DNA of 64,000 bases from Sipunculus nudus (taxonomy: Eukaryota; Annelida; Sipuncula; Golfingiida; Sipunculidae). The stretch lies in contig CM049307.1 of NCBI GenBank assembly GCA_026874595.1, positions 98,298,830-98,362,829 on the forward strand, read 5' to 3'. The first letter of the stretch is position 1. Each line of letters starts with the position of its first letter. Shown here in pieces: positions 9,255 through 22,173 of the stretch. Under the pieces are notes generated by a model. That model had not been told where the DNA came from. It did not search any database and saw only the letters and a list, made by a program, of their open reading frames with translations. The translations under genes and the position numbers were made by a program.

Positions 9255-12200
9255 TACATTATGGAAGTACGTTAATTGAAGTGTACAAAATGTACAAAAT
9301 TGTATTAGTTATATAAGTCATGAAATATCTTACCTTTGGTTTCTATGCAATTGTTTTGATGACAGATATAGCCACTTCATTCAATTATTTTGTTCAAGAT
9401 TATGTGGCTGCACATTCGGACAAAAAGGATAATAAAAATGTTATTGTTACTGTATTGACATCACAGTCGTTATTACTTGCCGCTGTTTATGTACATTTTA
9501 TGTGTTCAAAGCAGATTTGACTTTGAACTTTTGCCAACGTTATAAGATAAATATGAAAATAATCCATGGTTTGAGGCGGATATAGCTAAATATTTGTTAC
9601 TTTCACGTCAATACACTATAACTAGCAGCATTGTGATTGTGGATGTGCAGAAAGTGTTCTTGTTAATGTTGCACAACCTTATTCCTAAAATACACAAAAA
9701 AGCTTAGTTACATTATTTAATTTTATTATTATATCATTTGTAAAAGGACATTCTGATTAAGAATTTCAAATCAAGAAAGCATTAACGTTTATCCTTGAGC
9801 TTAAATAAATTTATTCTAAAATCTGAGTACAAGTGTATAACGCGGCAGCCCATCACGGATGGCATCTTGATTCTTGGCCTTTGCACTTGGGACCATTCCA
9901 CCACAATATCATGGACTCCGAATTCATTAGGGCTGTTTCCTTACAATAGTCGAACCACCTATTGACCCTAGACTTTTTTATTTAACATCTCTGACTGATA
10001 TATTAAGTGTACTGTTTGGTATAGTGTATTTTTAGGCTCTTGAGCACCTGAATAACCTCACTGCACGCTTGTCAAGTCGCATTCTTCTATAGCGAATGAC
10101 ACACTTCATTTTTGGTGTAAACAGAAATTATCACTGTCCATTGTTTGAATAACTATTTACGTCATAAGTATGTGCATAATCGAGTAGCACTCAAAGGGAT
10201 TTTTGACAACATATATTATTTTTCTAAACTATAAGCTTTATTTGAACTTTATGAACTTTAAAAGCAACTTCATAGATCACAATTGCGGAGATGAAAAGGT
10301 GAACTTTTAGAATCCCGTCCCAAAATGGTTCACAGTCATTTACATGTCATCACAAATTATGACAGTCAACAATTTAATACGGAATGATCAACTCAACACT
10401 TTTTACACACATACAGTGGTGACGTGTTTGTACGAAAGATTCATAACAAAAAAAAAAATGATTCGTAATTATAATGCAAAAATAATGCTATAAGATAGAG
10501 CTTGTTATATGCTTCTATCTCTTTTGATAAGCAAGTGTCTCCTGACAGATTTTCAGTAATGGTCATAAATTACATACAGCAACTTGCGATACTTACAAAT
10601 TACATAGCAAATGACCTTGACTCGGAATCTACTTCACTTAACAATTTGCATAAAAGCCGTCAGCAAAGAATAATACAAGATATATCAGTATCCTTATCTT
10701 ACTTATCTTTTTTTTTTTTGCTGTATTAGAATTGCGACATCAAAATAAAGACTAGGGTAAAAAAATGTACTCTTAAATTCAATTCTAATTAAAATTGGAT
10801 TCAAAGGAAAAACTGAATTTATATTTAAAATGAACAATTTGTGTAAGAATCTTAAATGAAATGCCAGTATAAAAATGATCGAGTAAAGTAGTAAAGTTAG
10901 TTTCATTCTGAAAATTGAAATTCTGTACCTGTTCACCACTTGGAACGTGACCTTTCACTTAATGTCATGATTTAACGTGATTTATTGTAATGTATGAAAT
11001 GTTCACGAATTAATACCCCACGCTGTCCTTTCTCTACCACATCCAGGGATCAAATATCTACGGATCACCTTCGTCATAATAATGCTTAAACTAGAAATAT
11101 GCATTCTATAGAATACAAGCCTTCGCCATGTGGGGGTACCTTTTGTTGGATGTTTCCATGTACTTTTTCGGTACATATTCCCTGGTTCCTTCCTGCATAA
11201 ATGACTGTACTTTCTTAAATATTACTTGATGACGGTCCTGAATCGTAATCCACACAAGAATCTAATCGGCTCCATTGGCCCTTTCACTAGCCGCCTGAAA
11301 ATTCCAAGATATTATGTTCATGTTTGCGCTAGTTATAATATGAACAAATGAACAAACACACAAATTCACACAAACACAACCGAAGGGGAATGAACGCGTA
11401 CCCCCCAGGCCGAGGCAATAATGCTGATAGATCAAATTGTACTTGCAGCTTTGGTGTAGTTAACAGCAACTGTCTTTGGTGAAGTGTTGTGCCACAGAAT
11501 TAGAACGAAGCAGTTTTATTCTAGAGCTCCTCAGTTATTTGAGTTTTAATGTTTTATCTAATTTAATAATACGTTTATCCAGCTATAATTTTAGGATTTT
11601 GGAGTGATTTAAAAAAAGCGTTATTCAACTTTTGAGTCACCTGATACAAGTCCGGTTACCACCAAACCAACTCCTACATAACCGCTTGGACGATATCCTC
11701 GGAATACTTTCGCAAGCCGGATGACGAAAAGTGCACAGGTACGATTGGCTAGTTAAAAATTCCCTGGAATACTCTCTGATTTTCCAAATACTAAGTGATC
11801 GTATAACAGGCGCCAAATGCCACATTAAAAACTAGAAAACACACATACACACTCCGCGCCAAAACTAATGAATTTGCCTCGATCTTCAAGACTCATTGTT
11901 TTCATACCTGTTAGTCAAATGATCCATATCGTTTCTCGTCGATTTATGTGATCATATTATTTTCCTATCTTTTGGACTCTTATATTTTAAATATGTGAAA
12001 AATAAATCAACCAACCCACCATAAAATGAGCCTGAGAAATATTAACATACATAAAAAGTTTTATTTATATATGTCACTATATAACAACGGAGTCTTCAAA
12101 GGGGATTTGCCAAAACAGATGTTCATCTGATATCCCAAGAACGCTGGTAACATTTATCATATAACGTAAGATTTGCGCAATTCGAGGACAGTTGAGCGGA

Positions 12201-13099
12201 CACATGCAATCACTTGGTCTGGGGCATGACTTGTGGAAATGGAAAAGGGTAATTAAATGCCCTTTGTCTCGCTGAATGCATATTACGGTATCATTGATGT
12301 AATTATGGCATCTCTGGTTTGAAAGATTCATTTTCCGGGAAGACAAAGTCGTATGAATGCTGCGTGATGACTGATATTAAACTTTATACTGAGACAAATC
12401 CAGTAGGCCCACACGAGAGTGATCAAACACCATAGGCACCTGCACGCTCCCCCTGATCAAAGTGAGTACATACAGGGGTCGTATATTTATAATCAATTTA
12501 GTTTTTATAAATAATTAATTAATTGCTATTTTCCTATATAATGTTGTGCATGTAGAGCGGCAATTATGGTCATTGCTTTTAAATTTATATTGTATCTGGG
12601 ACAATCCACGGGAAAGCAGTTTATACCGAAATACAGTTATTTAATCGACCGTTAATACAAGGGGCGTATTGAGGGTGTAAGGCAGAAGGGGCCTCTTCCT
12701 GTTTCCGGCATAAAACATTGAAAAATAGAAAACGCATTTTCGCCTCCTACCGACTATAGCATTTGAATTTGCCTCCCCTCCCTTTATTTTCCTGTTTCTA
12801 TTTGTAATGTATATTATGATGGTTTTAAAATGTGGAGGAATCAAATCAGGAACATTTATGCCCTGATAATGGGCGGGAGGGGTGCATATCACCGTTATGA
12901 TTCAGAACTGTTTAGCTATGCTCTTAGCGTTTTTATGATTATTTTTGGTGAGACCTTCATATTTAATAGTGATTTATTGAGTCAGCGATACACTTATTTT
13001 TTTTTGCACATTTACCCATTGCATGTAAAGTGTAGTTCATATACACGTATATTTTATAATGTTAAATGTCAAACCCAACACAATGGATATCTCTGGAAT

Positions 13100-13102
<3 letters not shown>
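9255..13102. other. Long non-coding stretch, nothing recognised
   Basis: AT-rich sequence without recognisable repeat, RNA or coding features. A 66-codon hydrophobic frame at 9320-9520 and an 89-codon Cys-containing frame at 12077-12346 (minus) were examined and not recognised. If a host gene spans this window, this could be intron, but I see no convincing exon. Confidence 0.5.

Positions 13103-13167
<65 letters not shown>
13103..13167. repeat. (CA)n followed by (TA)n microsatellite
   Basis: About 16 CA units (13103-13134) pass directly into about 17 TA units. Tyr/Ile and Cys/Val stretches in the overlapping open frames are its translation. Confidence 0.95.
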
Positions 13168-13169
<2 letters not shown>

Positions 13170-13280
13170 CACAAGCACCCAGCAATTTTCTTAACATTTT
13201 TCTTAACTCGGTTACCTGAAGAGTGCTGAACGTTATGCACGAACCCTGCAATGTAGTGAATGTATATCTTGTATACATAA

Positions 13281-13340
13281 AAGAAATGGAACATGAATAC
13301 ATAGAAAAGTCGGTTCAAGTGTATTCATGTTCTATTTCTT
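13281..13340. repeat. 20-bp near-perfect inverted repeat with 20-bp loop
   Basis: AAGAAATGGAACATGAATAC (13281-13300) pairs with GTATTCATGTTCTATTTCTT (13321-13340) with a single mismatch across a 20-bp spacer. It lies between two long (TA)n tracts. It could form a cruciform or be the remnant of a small inverted element. Confidence 0.85.
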
Positions 13341-13380
13341 CGTACAACGAAGCAGCATTGCTATTCATTCATCTCTCTAT

Positions 13381-13384
<4 letters not shown>

Positions 13385-13432
<48 letters not shown>
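13385..13432. repeat. (TA)n microsatellite
   Basis: 24 uninterrupted TA units. Confidence 0.95.
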
Positions 13433-13435
<3 letters not shown>

Positions 13436-13942
13436 GTTTAAATATAGTTTATTTATTCAAAATGTATATTTTATATTTGTCTGCACTCTGCGAACTGGGA
13501 ATAATTGCCTTATGGATATACACGCTTTACACGCAAAACACCAGATTTCGCGGAGTCCGGGGTCAGGAATTAAGCTGGTTAATCACAAGAAAATTAGAAA
13601 CTACGGAAAGTACGAGTACTGTAGGTTCACGGACTGCATTAATCAGAAAGGTCACCTGGTCCAAATGACATTTCTTATATAGCACCTGTGTAAAACCTGA
13701 ATTTTTAGTCTCGTTTAAGGCCACGCCTATATATAAAGCAACATTCTGATGTGAAACTTTTATGCCCCGTGGTGACGTGATGACAAATTTGTTTAAGTCA
13801 AATGCCACACACATATCGTGTGCCACACACACTTGTTTTCTTCTATGCTCATTTAGGGATAGGGACCCGAGAGGCACAAAAAAATTGAGGGTTTAAGCTA
13901 GTTTCTAGTTATTTCAGGAGCAAACTATGAATACATAGACGA

Positions 13943-13945
<3 letters not shown>
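13433..13945. other. Non-coding stretch between (TA)n tracts
   Basis: Overlapping open frames of 82-113 codons on the plus strand and 104 on the minus strand (13563-13877) resemble no known family. Nothing else was seen. Confidence 0.5.

Positions 13946-14025
<80 letters not shown>
13946..14025. repeat. (TA)n microsatellite flanked by ATGAATA / TATTCAT
   Basis: 40 TA units, with the flanks forming an inverted pair (GATGAATATA on the left, TATATTCATG on the right), so the whole 90 bp is self-complementary. Confidence 0.95.
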
Positions 14026-14028
<3 letters not shown>

Positions 14029-15204
14029 TGCTATCTGAAGCCATGAAAAACGCCTAATCTGGGTCAGACAAACGACTCGGCGCATGCACTCCTTTACTTT
14101 GGTTGCGTTGCATTCGTTCTAACTTTGTTCACCTAACCACTACTTGCATAAGCAGGCAATACTGAGCACATCCGCCATGGTGAAGGAAAGAAATTAAGTT
14201 TGGGATCAATTGGTGCAGTTGATATGCCGATCTGTATCCAGAACCGTCCAAATTCGCTCACTTTTGCCTGGTGTGTCTTGTGTTCTTCAGTACAATATCT
14301 TTAAAATACCCGATGCTAAAAAATAGCATCTCCTATCCCTTATGCCCGCTTTAGCACAAAATGTTGCATTACCATTAACGCAAAACCTTTGAGATACAAA
14401 GCGGACAAGAAGATACCTTTTATGTCAATTAGCTTTAGTGAGTAATTGACGGGATCTGCTTTTTATGGTGCCGTCAACGTCAAGAAAGTTAGGTGAGTGA
14501 CAATGACCTTATGTTATCTTATCTAGGTCCTCACAAGCGGTTTGCTGGCTGCACGGCTTTGGGGGGCTATCTCGATTGTGTTGCCGACGGCCACCCCCTT
14601 ACTTCTCCATACCTAGCCGTATTAGAACGTTTTTTATATTAAATTATGATAATATTTTATAGTATAAAACGTAATTGAGGAAGTCATTAATATTGTCTAG
14701 GCTGCCCCTTGCTGGTGGATGGCGTGGCTACTCTCTGGGTTACCTGGCTCACTTCAAGCATTTTATTTGATTTCTGAGGGAGCTGGGGGGGGGGGGGGGG
14801 GTATGGCAGGTTCAGAACATCCCCTCACTTACCTGTAACGTCACATGCATCATATTCTTCGATTACATTCCTCATAATAAAAAATAAAGTCAGTCAGGGC
14901 CTAACAAAGGGACAGAAAAAGCAATCATAGAACGCATGTCTCCGCCAAAACCTCTATCCGTAAAGAGGCCCTGAGTGAAAATATCTCGACATTCTTAATA
15001 AAATCACTAAAATTCATTAAGGATAGGTGAAATCGATTTTCAAACAATTGGTCCAGCGCTGCAAAGCCTGTATGTGAGGAGACAGGGGCCTGTACGCTAC
15101 CAAGATACCGTGCTTCAGCGAGCCGCTCGTAAGTCCATTTGATGAACTTGACCAATGAAAAAAAGCCTTGTAAACCCTCTCCGTTTCTGGTTCAGCAGCG
15201 TGTA
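14026..15204. other. Non-coding stretch with G run
   Basis: Contains a 17-base G run at 14785-14801. A 76-codon minus-strand frame (14925-15155) is not recognised. Nothing else was seen. Confidence 0.5.
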
Positions 15205-15420
15205 AGCAACGTGTGTGACGGCTTCTCTGGTCTCATGGTAGAACACAGGACTCTTAGCCGGAGGTAGTAAGTTAAAATCTCAGCCGAGGAGCGGTGAAAT
15301 ATTCCCGCTCGGCCAATACCCAGGGTAAGGGCCCTGTAGGCTTACGGGAAGGTTGTATCCAATAGACGTGTATCACTCACAAACGGGCACGTCTTTAATA
15401 TTTTATATAAAGAAGCATTA
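15205..15420 (+). mobile_element. tRNA-derived SINE (family A), copy 2, 3'-truncated
   Basis: The A-box-like TGGTCTCATGGTAGAACAC (15228-15246) is followed by a decayed B box AGTTAAAATCTC (15270-15281) and the family core CACTCACAAACGGG (15374-15387). It aligns with the SINE at 7104-7513 but loses similarity soon after the core, and I see no tail or target duplication. It is a degraded fragment. Confidence 0.7.
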
Positions 15421-15490
15421 TTCCACTTTTTATCAATGTATGGTCACAAAGAATTTATTCTTTAAATATGTGAATGGTTGAAACAAGTTG

Positions 15491-15532
15491 GAATATATAT
15501 GTGATATATATGTGATATATATGTGATATATT
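15491..15532. repeat. 11-bp minisatellite
   Basis: Three to four copies of GATATATATGT. Confidence 0.85.
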
Positions 15533-16949
15533 ACATCAAATGCCATCATTTTTGGAGTGTTGCCTGTTACTAATAGTAATATTATGTGAAACACTATTAT
15601 TATACTGTATAAACTCACCATATATGAAGGAAAATAATGTACACATGTAACACACCTTTCCTCTAAGTTTAAATATTTGGTAATATCTCTTCAGAAAGAA
15701 GAATTTATCATTGCTGAAAGGAAGGGTAAAATAGGTACCGATTTAAAAGATTTGAATCAGTTAATAGCTCAGATATTCCAAGCATAAACCATAGATCAGG
15801 TTTTTTTAAATTTTTTAATTAGAGCACGGAATTATTGTTTTTTTTTCTGATTTTTTATTATTTCTCTTAAAATCAGCTAAATATGTATGTATTTGAATGT
15901 TATGTATCCAGAACTGAGGGAATTGGTTAAAAAAACATATTTTATAACATTGGTAGTAAATTACAGAAATGTTCCCTAACTGTGATGGATATTTGTGTAT
16001 GTCTTATTGTCACGTTTAATATCGGAAAGCGTTTCGTATGTGGATATTCAAAATTGAATAGGATATGTAGGTAGAATAACTGCATATAATTACTCGTGTT
16101 GTTGTGTGTTTGGTATTATATCTGAATATTGTTTGTCGTTCAATGTAAATTGTTGTTACTGTTCTAATAATTTGTATAAATCTCTTTAAGCGCTGTGTCT
16201 ACTTGTTTTTGGGATCACATATATTTGTTAAAATTACATAAGTGACCAATTCCTCCCTGCATGTGTTTGGGCATTACTTGTGCTAGGATTCTCCCGGAAA
16301 CCCCAACCCCTAAAAGGGCAGAAAGAATGGCAAATAATGCCATCCAACAAACCAAACAAAGAAATAAGTTATAGAAAAAGACGTGAGGAACACATAGGGC
16401 CTACGAGTCATGGGCGATATTTTTTTTATGATAAACAGCATGAGTACGACATCATGATTGCTGGAGTGATGACAATATTATATAATATATATAAAATGTA
16501 GCCCAGTGCCTCGAACTGCTGCTTAAATAATTAAAAAATACCATTATTTTTATTTCAATTGTAAATATAAAAAACCCCGTACCTGGCCAGATTAATGTGT
16601 AAATTCGAAGACACAGTGACGGTGCTGCAAGTTTTACTTTCTAGCTTCAGATGCTTTGTAACATTAAGCACTCACAACAGCCTATTCACATTATGCCCTG
16701 TGTACAGAAATCATAGTCGCGATCTTTAAAACTGGACGAAGAATTCATAAAGACCGCAAATATGTCTAAAGCTAGCTTTTCTACGTCAGTGATTGTGGTT
16801 TCCTTGTCCCATGCAGGCCTGGAATACCATAAAGTTGATGACCTTCGTAAATTTAAGGTTCAGTGACAAAATTTTATTCGAAAACGGACAAGTAAAAATG
16901 ACACGTGTTATTTCTACTATTCTTGACGGAAGAAGACTAAACGTTGCTC
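15533..16949. other. Non-coding stretch, nothing recognised
   Basis: Strongly AT-rich. A 73-codon frame at 16280-16501 has no family resemblance. Confidence 0.5.
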
Positions 16950-17125
16950 GGGGGGGGGGGGGGGGGGGGGAGGGACAGACAGACAAACAGACAGAAAGAG
17001 AGAAAGACAGAAAAAAAGAGAGACAAAGATAGACATACGGACACATATAGACAGATTCACAGAGGCAGATAGACCGTCACGAAAAGACAGACAAATAGAG
17101 AGAGATACAGGCACATAGACCTACA
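16950..17125. repeat. G run followed by GACAGA-rich purine repeat
   Basis: About 21 Gs, then irregular GACAGACAAACAGACAGA-type sequence. The Pro run and Cys/Leu/Ser-rich minus-strand frames are its translation. Confidence 0.85.
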
Positions 17126-18601
17126 GACTGAGCAGGAGATGTGTAGTTAATACGACCACATGTATTAGTCAATTACTAATAGGTTTTCAATGATAACTCC
17201 ACACATACCTCTTACCGCCAACCAATATGTACGACCTCATGGTCAAGCCACAAACCCCTCCTACCGCCTACCATTATCCATGACCTCATGGACAAGCCAC
17301 CCCCCCCCCCCTACCAATATTTTCGACCTCATTGCAACGACTATTGATTGATGATCACTTTACATAAAGTCCTTTATGGGCGAGCGGTCCTTCGACCACA
17401 TCAGACCACTCGCAAGTACTTGGGAGGAGCTCCAAATGCACCTATACGAATATACTGCGAGCAAACCTTGGAGCTGAATTGCTTGCGAATCTCAGAATAT
17501 AGGCGATAAGAACACTTATGCACTGACACAGTTTTCAATTGTAATTCAGTTTTATTTACACATATAAGAAGCCTTTATATTCAAGGAAATATGTTCTAAC
17601 ATGTTTTTTCCCCGATTTTTTCCCAAAGCAGATGAAGTTTAAAACAATCTTGTAAAAGCCTACGAAATATGAACCTCGTCATTTGATATTTTTCCACTTT
17701 GCCTTGGTCAGTTTTTATGCAGATCATTTATTTTTTAACCGATCACAAAAATACAACACCCTCGACTATTCTTCCTCCTGTCGTACCACTTCATAAGAGT
17801 ACCATAACAGTAATGTCTGGCAGACCACAGCCGATGAGTCGTTTTAATGCGAACAGAGCGCAGTCTCCTGCCGAGCGGACTCGAGCACTATTGTCTGCTT
17901 GGGACAACCTACGATTTCTCATTTACGACCTTTCTACCACTTCGGACGATTATTAGGTGTAAAACCTTTATAACCTGTCAAAAACCGAATTGTGTGACTG
18001 GGCCCTATGCCAAATAAACTTTGCATTCACTCATTTATATGCATAAATAAAGATTTCTTCACATATATTTTAGACAGCAAGATCTATATAATTAATACGG
18101 AGTTTGGTGTTTTTCAAGACCACGGGTTACCAGCTTCCGTTCTGATTTGATTCTCCAAATTCGGCAGATGTATCGGTGGTGTGCTCTTCTAGGACAAGTT
18201 TGTTTTATTTTGCGGGATCATGCCCTATTAAGCTGAATAATTTATAATTTTAATATTACCCCATTAGGTGCCCCTATTACTGTTGTACTGCAAGGTCCCC
18301 CACGCCTGTGACGCTTTTTAAGGAGGCGCCTCGGGGATTTTCACTGGCCTGTTAAGACCGTAGCCAGCGCGTATGTCCTGCCCAAAAGACATTTCCGTGC
18401 AGTACGCGGTCACACGGGTCCACTATAATCCCCATTGAACCCTTATATCCATTGTAACGCCTCTATAGGAATTCTCTCTCTCAAAGGAAGTAAAGGTTTT
18501 TAATCCAAAGAACACATGACTCCGCTTTCAATGAGAGGGCTTTTCAGTTTGTTCAACAATGGACACTGAGACCAGTGAAGTGACAACCGTTTGACAATTT
18601 T
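17126..18601. other. Non-coding stretch, nothing recognised
   Basis: Two similar segments near 17210 and 17275 share CTACCGCC and GACCTCATGG. An 85-codon frame at 17699-17956 was examined and not recognised. Nothing else was seen. Confidence 0.5.
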
Positions 18602-18618
18602 TATAGTCGCCAGCCTAG

Positions 18619-18649
18619 TATAGTCGCCAGCCTAGGTCTGGCGACTATA
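18619..18649. repeat. Perfect 12-bp inverted repeat, 7-base loop
   Basis: TATAGTCGCCAG and CTGGCGACTATA are separated by CCTAGGT. An extra left arm precedes it at 18602-18613. Confidence 0.9.
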
Positions 18650-19132
18650 GGCTAATCGTCGTGTCTGTTTGTTGCTTGCCGGAAATCTTCGATTTTCGCA
18701 AGCTGGTTGGTCAGTCGCGGATGTCTGTCTGTTTGTCTGTCATCTCTCTACAGGTCTCAATTTTGCACCAATCACTTTCAAACTTACACACTTTATAGAT
18801 AATCTAAAATGCAAGAAGCCTATTGTTTTTGGTCAATATAGGTCAAAGGTCAAGGTCAAGGTCATCAAAAGTTCCTAAAGTGCTCTTTTCTTCATATCTC
18901 CATTACCATTTGTCATAGCCACTTCAGACATGGCTCATTTTAATCGGCATTCCAAGGCCTTTCTTTTGACATGTAGCTCACTTAAATTTGCCGTTACCAT
19001 GGTTACATTTTCTTGGGGAGGAATCATGGGATTTCGAGATATTTTTCAAATTTGCAGCAATCGTACTGATTCTGAGATATTTTATGTAACACAAGAATAT
19101 CTCGAAATTGTTTTTCCAGATTTTGGAAATGG

Positions 19133-19148
19133 CCGCCAGGGGGCGTTG
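19133..19148 (+). promoter_or_regulatory. CTCF-consensus-like motif
   Basis: CCGCCAGGGGGCGTTG fits the bilaterian CTCF core (CCASYAGRKGGC) at 11 of 12 positions. It belongs to the repeat module, so its role as a binding site is inferred. Confidence 0.4.
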
Positions 19149-19708
19149 CAGATGAAAAAACATGAAAATTTGTTTTGGTGCTATACCTCCAGAACTATTA
19201 AACATTGGGCCATTTCCATCGCAGCACCTTCAACTGGGGTCCATGGGCTTATTTTGGCGCATAGGAGCCAAAGTGCGCTATTGCCAGATTTCTCTATTTT
19301 TGGGGTAAAACTTTTGAATTTTGAAAATATGCAGTTTTCAGCTTCTAACTCTGTCAGTTTTTATGCTGGAGAGGTCAATTTTTTAGCATCTTGTAGCCCT
19401 TGGTGAGTTCTCGGTGATCCAATCAAAAATCTTGCAAAATCTCGCACCGTTTCTCGTCAAACGAGAGTCTTCGAGATTTCATTAAATATGACCTACAGGT
19501 TGCATTTTTTTAACAATGGCTTTGAAATTGATATATTTTGTGTTATTTATAAATATCTCGAAATCAGTTTTTCATTAAAGTCACAACTTTATTGCTTGCC
19601 GGAAATCTTCGATTTTCGCAAGCATGTTCGTGACCCGCGTATGTTTGTTCCTTCATCTTATCTTTTACACGAATATCTCAAAAGTTCTTTTTCATTTTCC
19701 CGGATATG

Positions 19709-19725
19709 GCTGCTAGGGGGCGCTG
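19709..19725 (+). promoter_or_regulatory. CTCF-consensus-like motif
   Basis: GCTGCTAGGGGGCGCTG fits the core at 10 of 12 positions and sits in the same module context as the site at 19133. Confidence 0.35.
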
Positions 19726-20040
19726 CACTAGACCCATCCAAACAAATCAGTTTTTGCACATATTTCCGTAAGAGTAAACCTATATTACACATACTGTAGC
19801 TTATTTTCTTTCTGTTGGCCTTCTGCAAAACATGGTAACGTCATCTGGTGTCCATCTTGTGTTACTTTGTCAGTATGTCCGTCTGTTTGTCAATTATCTT
19901 CAAATTCGCCTACTTGCTGGTTCTAGCATCTCACATATAGCAATCAACAAGCCAGATATTGGGAGGAATCCTTTTGAAACGATTACATCTCATGCCATTC
20001 ACTAATATCATAAAAAGCATTCATCATCTTCAGGATATGT

Positions 20041-20056
20041 CCACTAGATGGTGCTG
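20041..20056 (+). promoter_or_regulatory. CTCF-consensus-like motif
   Basis: CCACTAGATGGTGCTG fits the core at 11 of 12 positions. Confidence 0.35.
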
Positions 20057-20984
20057 TGGTCGAACATCCCCAATATATCATTATTTGGCCATATCTCCAA
20101 AACTAGAAACCTCAATTACATAAACTATTGCTTATTTTCTTCCTCTGAGTCTTCCCCATAACCTGGTTAAGTCATCTTGTCTTCATCTAGTGTCCCTTTG
20201 TCACTATGTCTGTTTGTTTGTCAGTTGTCCTCAAATTCGCCTGCTTGTTGGTTCTTCCGTCTCACTAATAGAATTCTACAGGACCCAGTTTTGAAATAAT
20301 CTTTTTTTTAAACTATTAAATCTTATGTCTTACAGTTATATCTCGAAACAGATTATTAGCGAACCAGTGAGCTTATGCTATGGTGCAGCATCGTCCGTCG
20401 TCTGTAGGTTAACCATAGCTATCTCAAAAACGTCAGGAACAAGCATCACCAATTTTTTTTGTAAATAAACAGTCATCTGAAAAGCTCTATCGGATTTTGT
20501 TTATTTTTTGGCTATCTGCATTTACTGAGATTTTAAAGGGAAAAAGCTAAAAAAAGCCTTAAAAATCTTCTTCTGCGAAACTGTCCAGCCAAATTGTCCA
20601 ATATTGCTAAGAAATGATCTCTGGAACAATCTATCTCAAGTTTGTTCGAATGGTTTCAGTTTGGAGATTGAACACGAGGTGGAACTTAGTCATCTGTCCA
20701 AAAAAGCAAACTAACATTAAAATCTCAGAAACGGCTAGAGCTGTCATTACCAGACTAGAGTTAGAGAGCTCTAGTTTTTTGCATTGTCTAGCATTTTATA
20801 CGCTCTGTGCTAAATTAATGCAAGTCTCGCAAAATCTTGTGCCATTTGTCGTCACATGAGACTTTTCGAGATTTCATGAAATACCATTTAGAGGTTGCAG
20901 TTTTACAGCTGAGGTTCTGAAAGTGACATATTTTCTGTTGTTCTGCATTATCTCGAACATGTTTTTTTCATTTTTCGGAAATAG

Positions 20985-21000
20985 CCACCAGGGGGCGTGG
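20985..21000 (+). promoter_or_regulatory. CTCF-consensus-like motif, best match
   Basis: CCACCAGGGGGCGTGG matches all 12 positions of the CTCF core consensus. Confidence 0.45.
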
Positions 21001-22056
21001 CACTGGAAACACTACAACTTATCATTTTTCCGCAATATCTTAAAAACTATTAAGCAAATAAAAATTTTTTTGGTCGCATCTAAAACTAGGATCAATGCCT
21101 TATTCCTTCCTACATATAGCCTTGTGGTGCCGTTACCATGGTTACCAAATTTTGGGGTTAAACTTGACGATCTGAAAATATGTAGTTTTTGGCTTCTATC
21201 TCGGTTAATATTTATGTTTTAAGGGTCTAGTTTTTTTCATAAGGCTGCTTTCTCTTGGTTCTAAGCTATTCAATTGCAAGTCTCGTCAAATCTCGCTCGG
21301 TTTATTGCCAAACGAGAAATTACGAGATTTCACAGAAATGCTTATAACTTGATCACGTTAAAGCTAAATTGGAGCAGTTTTCAGCATTTGGTAGCATTTC
21401 AGAAGCTGGACATGATTACACTGCAAATCTCGTATCATCTCCCGCCAAACGAGAATATTTTAGATTTTAAACAAATGTCTTTTTCTCGGTCATTTTCATG
21501 CTAGATATTTTATTTTTCTATTGTTCAAGAATCATTTGACTAGTTTTAAGTGACACAAGTGAATATCTCGTCCTATCTCGCACTATTTATCGTCAAACAA
21601 GAACATGGAACCATTCAAAGAAATGCCTATAATGCTGTCATTTTTTACACTACAGACATATAGTTTTTAGCATATGACAGCGTCTGACACTCTCAGCTAA
21701 ATTATGTGATTATATTGGAATTCTCGTTAAATCTCGCCTCGCTTTTTATCAAATGATGAAGATACACCCAATTGCCGTGGGCACAAGTGGCTTCAGGGTT
21801 GACCGGTAAGTGCTGGCAAGGCCATTACAGTTGCAAGTTGGCGTGCGCAGTCGTCCATGAATTTCACAAAGCAGCATTGAAAAGAGGACAAAAGCCGCTA
21901 AATTTGAATTGAACACACCTGTTATTTTCATTGTGCCCCCTTGTGGTGCCACTTGTGTTGCCAGTAACCACTGGCAAATCTTTCAAACCAGGGACGGATC
22001 CCCGATTTTGAAGTTGGGTGTGTCAAAATATGGGCGGATCCCTGGTTTAGCAATTG

Positions 22057-22071
22057 GGGGGGGGGGGGGGG
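22057..22071. repeat. Poly-G run
   Basis: A mononucleotide G tract of about 14 bases inside the composite block. Confidence 0.9.
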
Positions 22072-22157
22072 CAGGGGATTTAATTTTAATTATACATCAA
22101 ATATTTATAATAAAAAATATAATATTTCGAAACTAATTTTTTTCTTTTAGAAAATAG

Positions 22158-22173
22158 CCGCCAGATGGTGCTG
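22158..22173 (+). promoter_or_regulatory. CTCF-consensus-like motif
   Basis: CCGCCAGATGGTGCTG fits the core at 10 of 12 positions. It is the last of the five plus-strand sites in the block. Confidence 0.3.

Noticed and set aside
9320-9520. 66-codon hydrophobic frame with two possible membrane segments
   Set aside because: Too short, no recognised family, no convincing splice sites; chance in AT-rich DNA is likely.
17699-17956. 85-codon frame of mixed composition
   Set aside because: No family resemblance and no supporting signals.
18930-19406. 158-codon open frame
   Set aside because: Lies entirely inside modules of the composite repeat whose other copies are not open.
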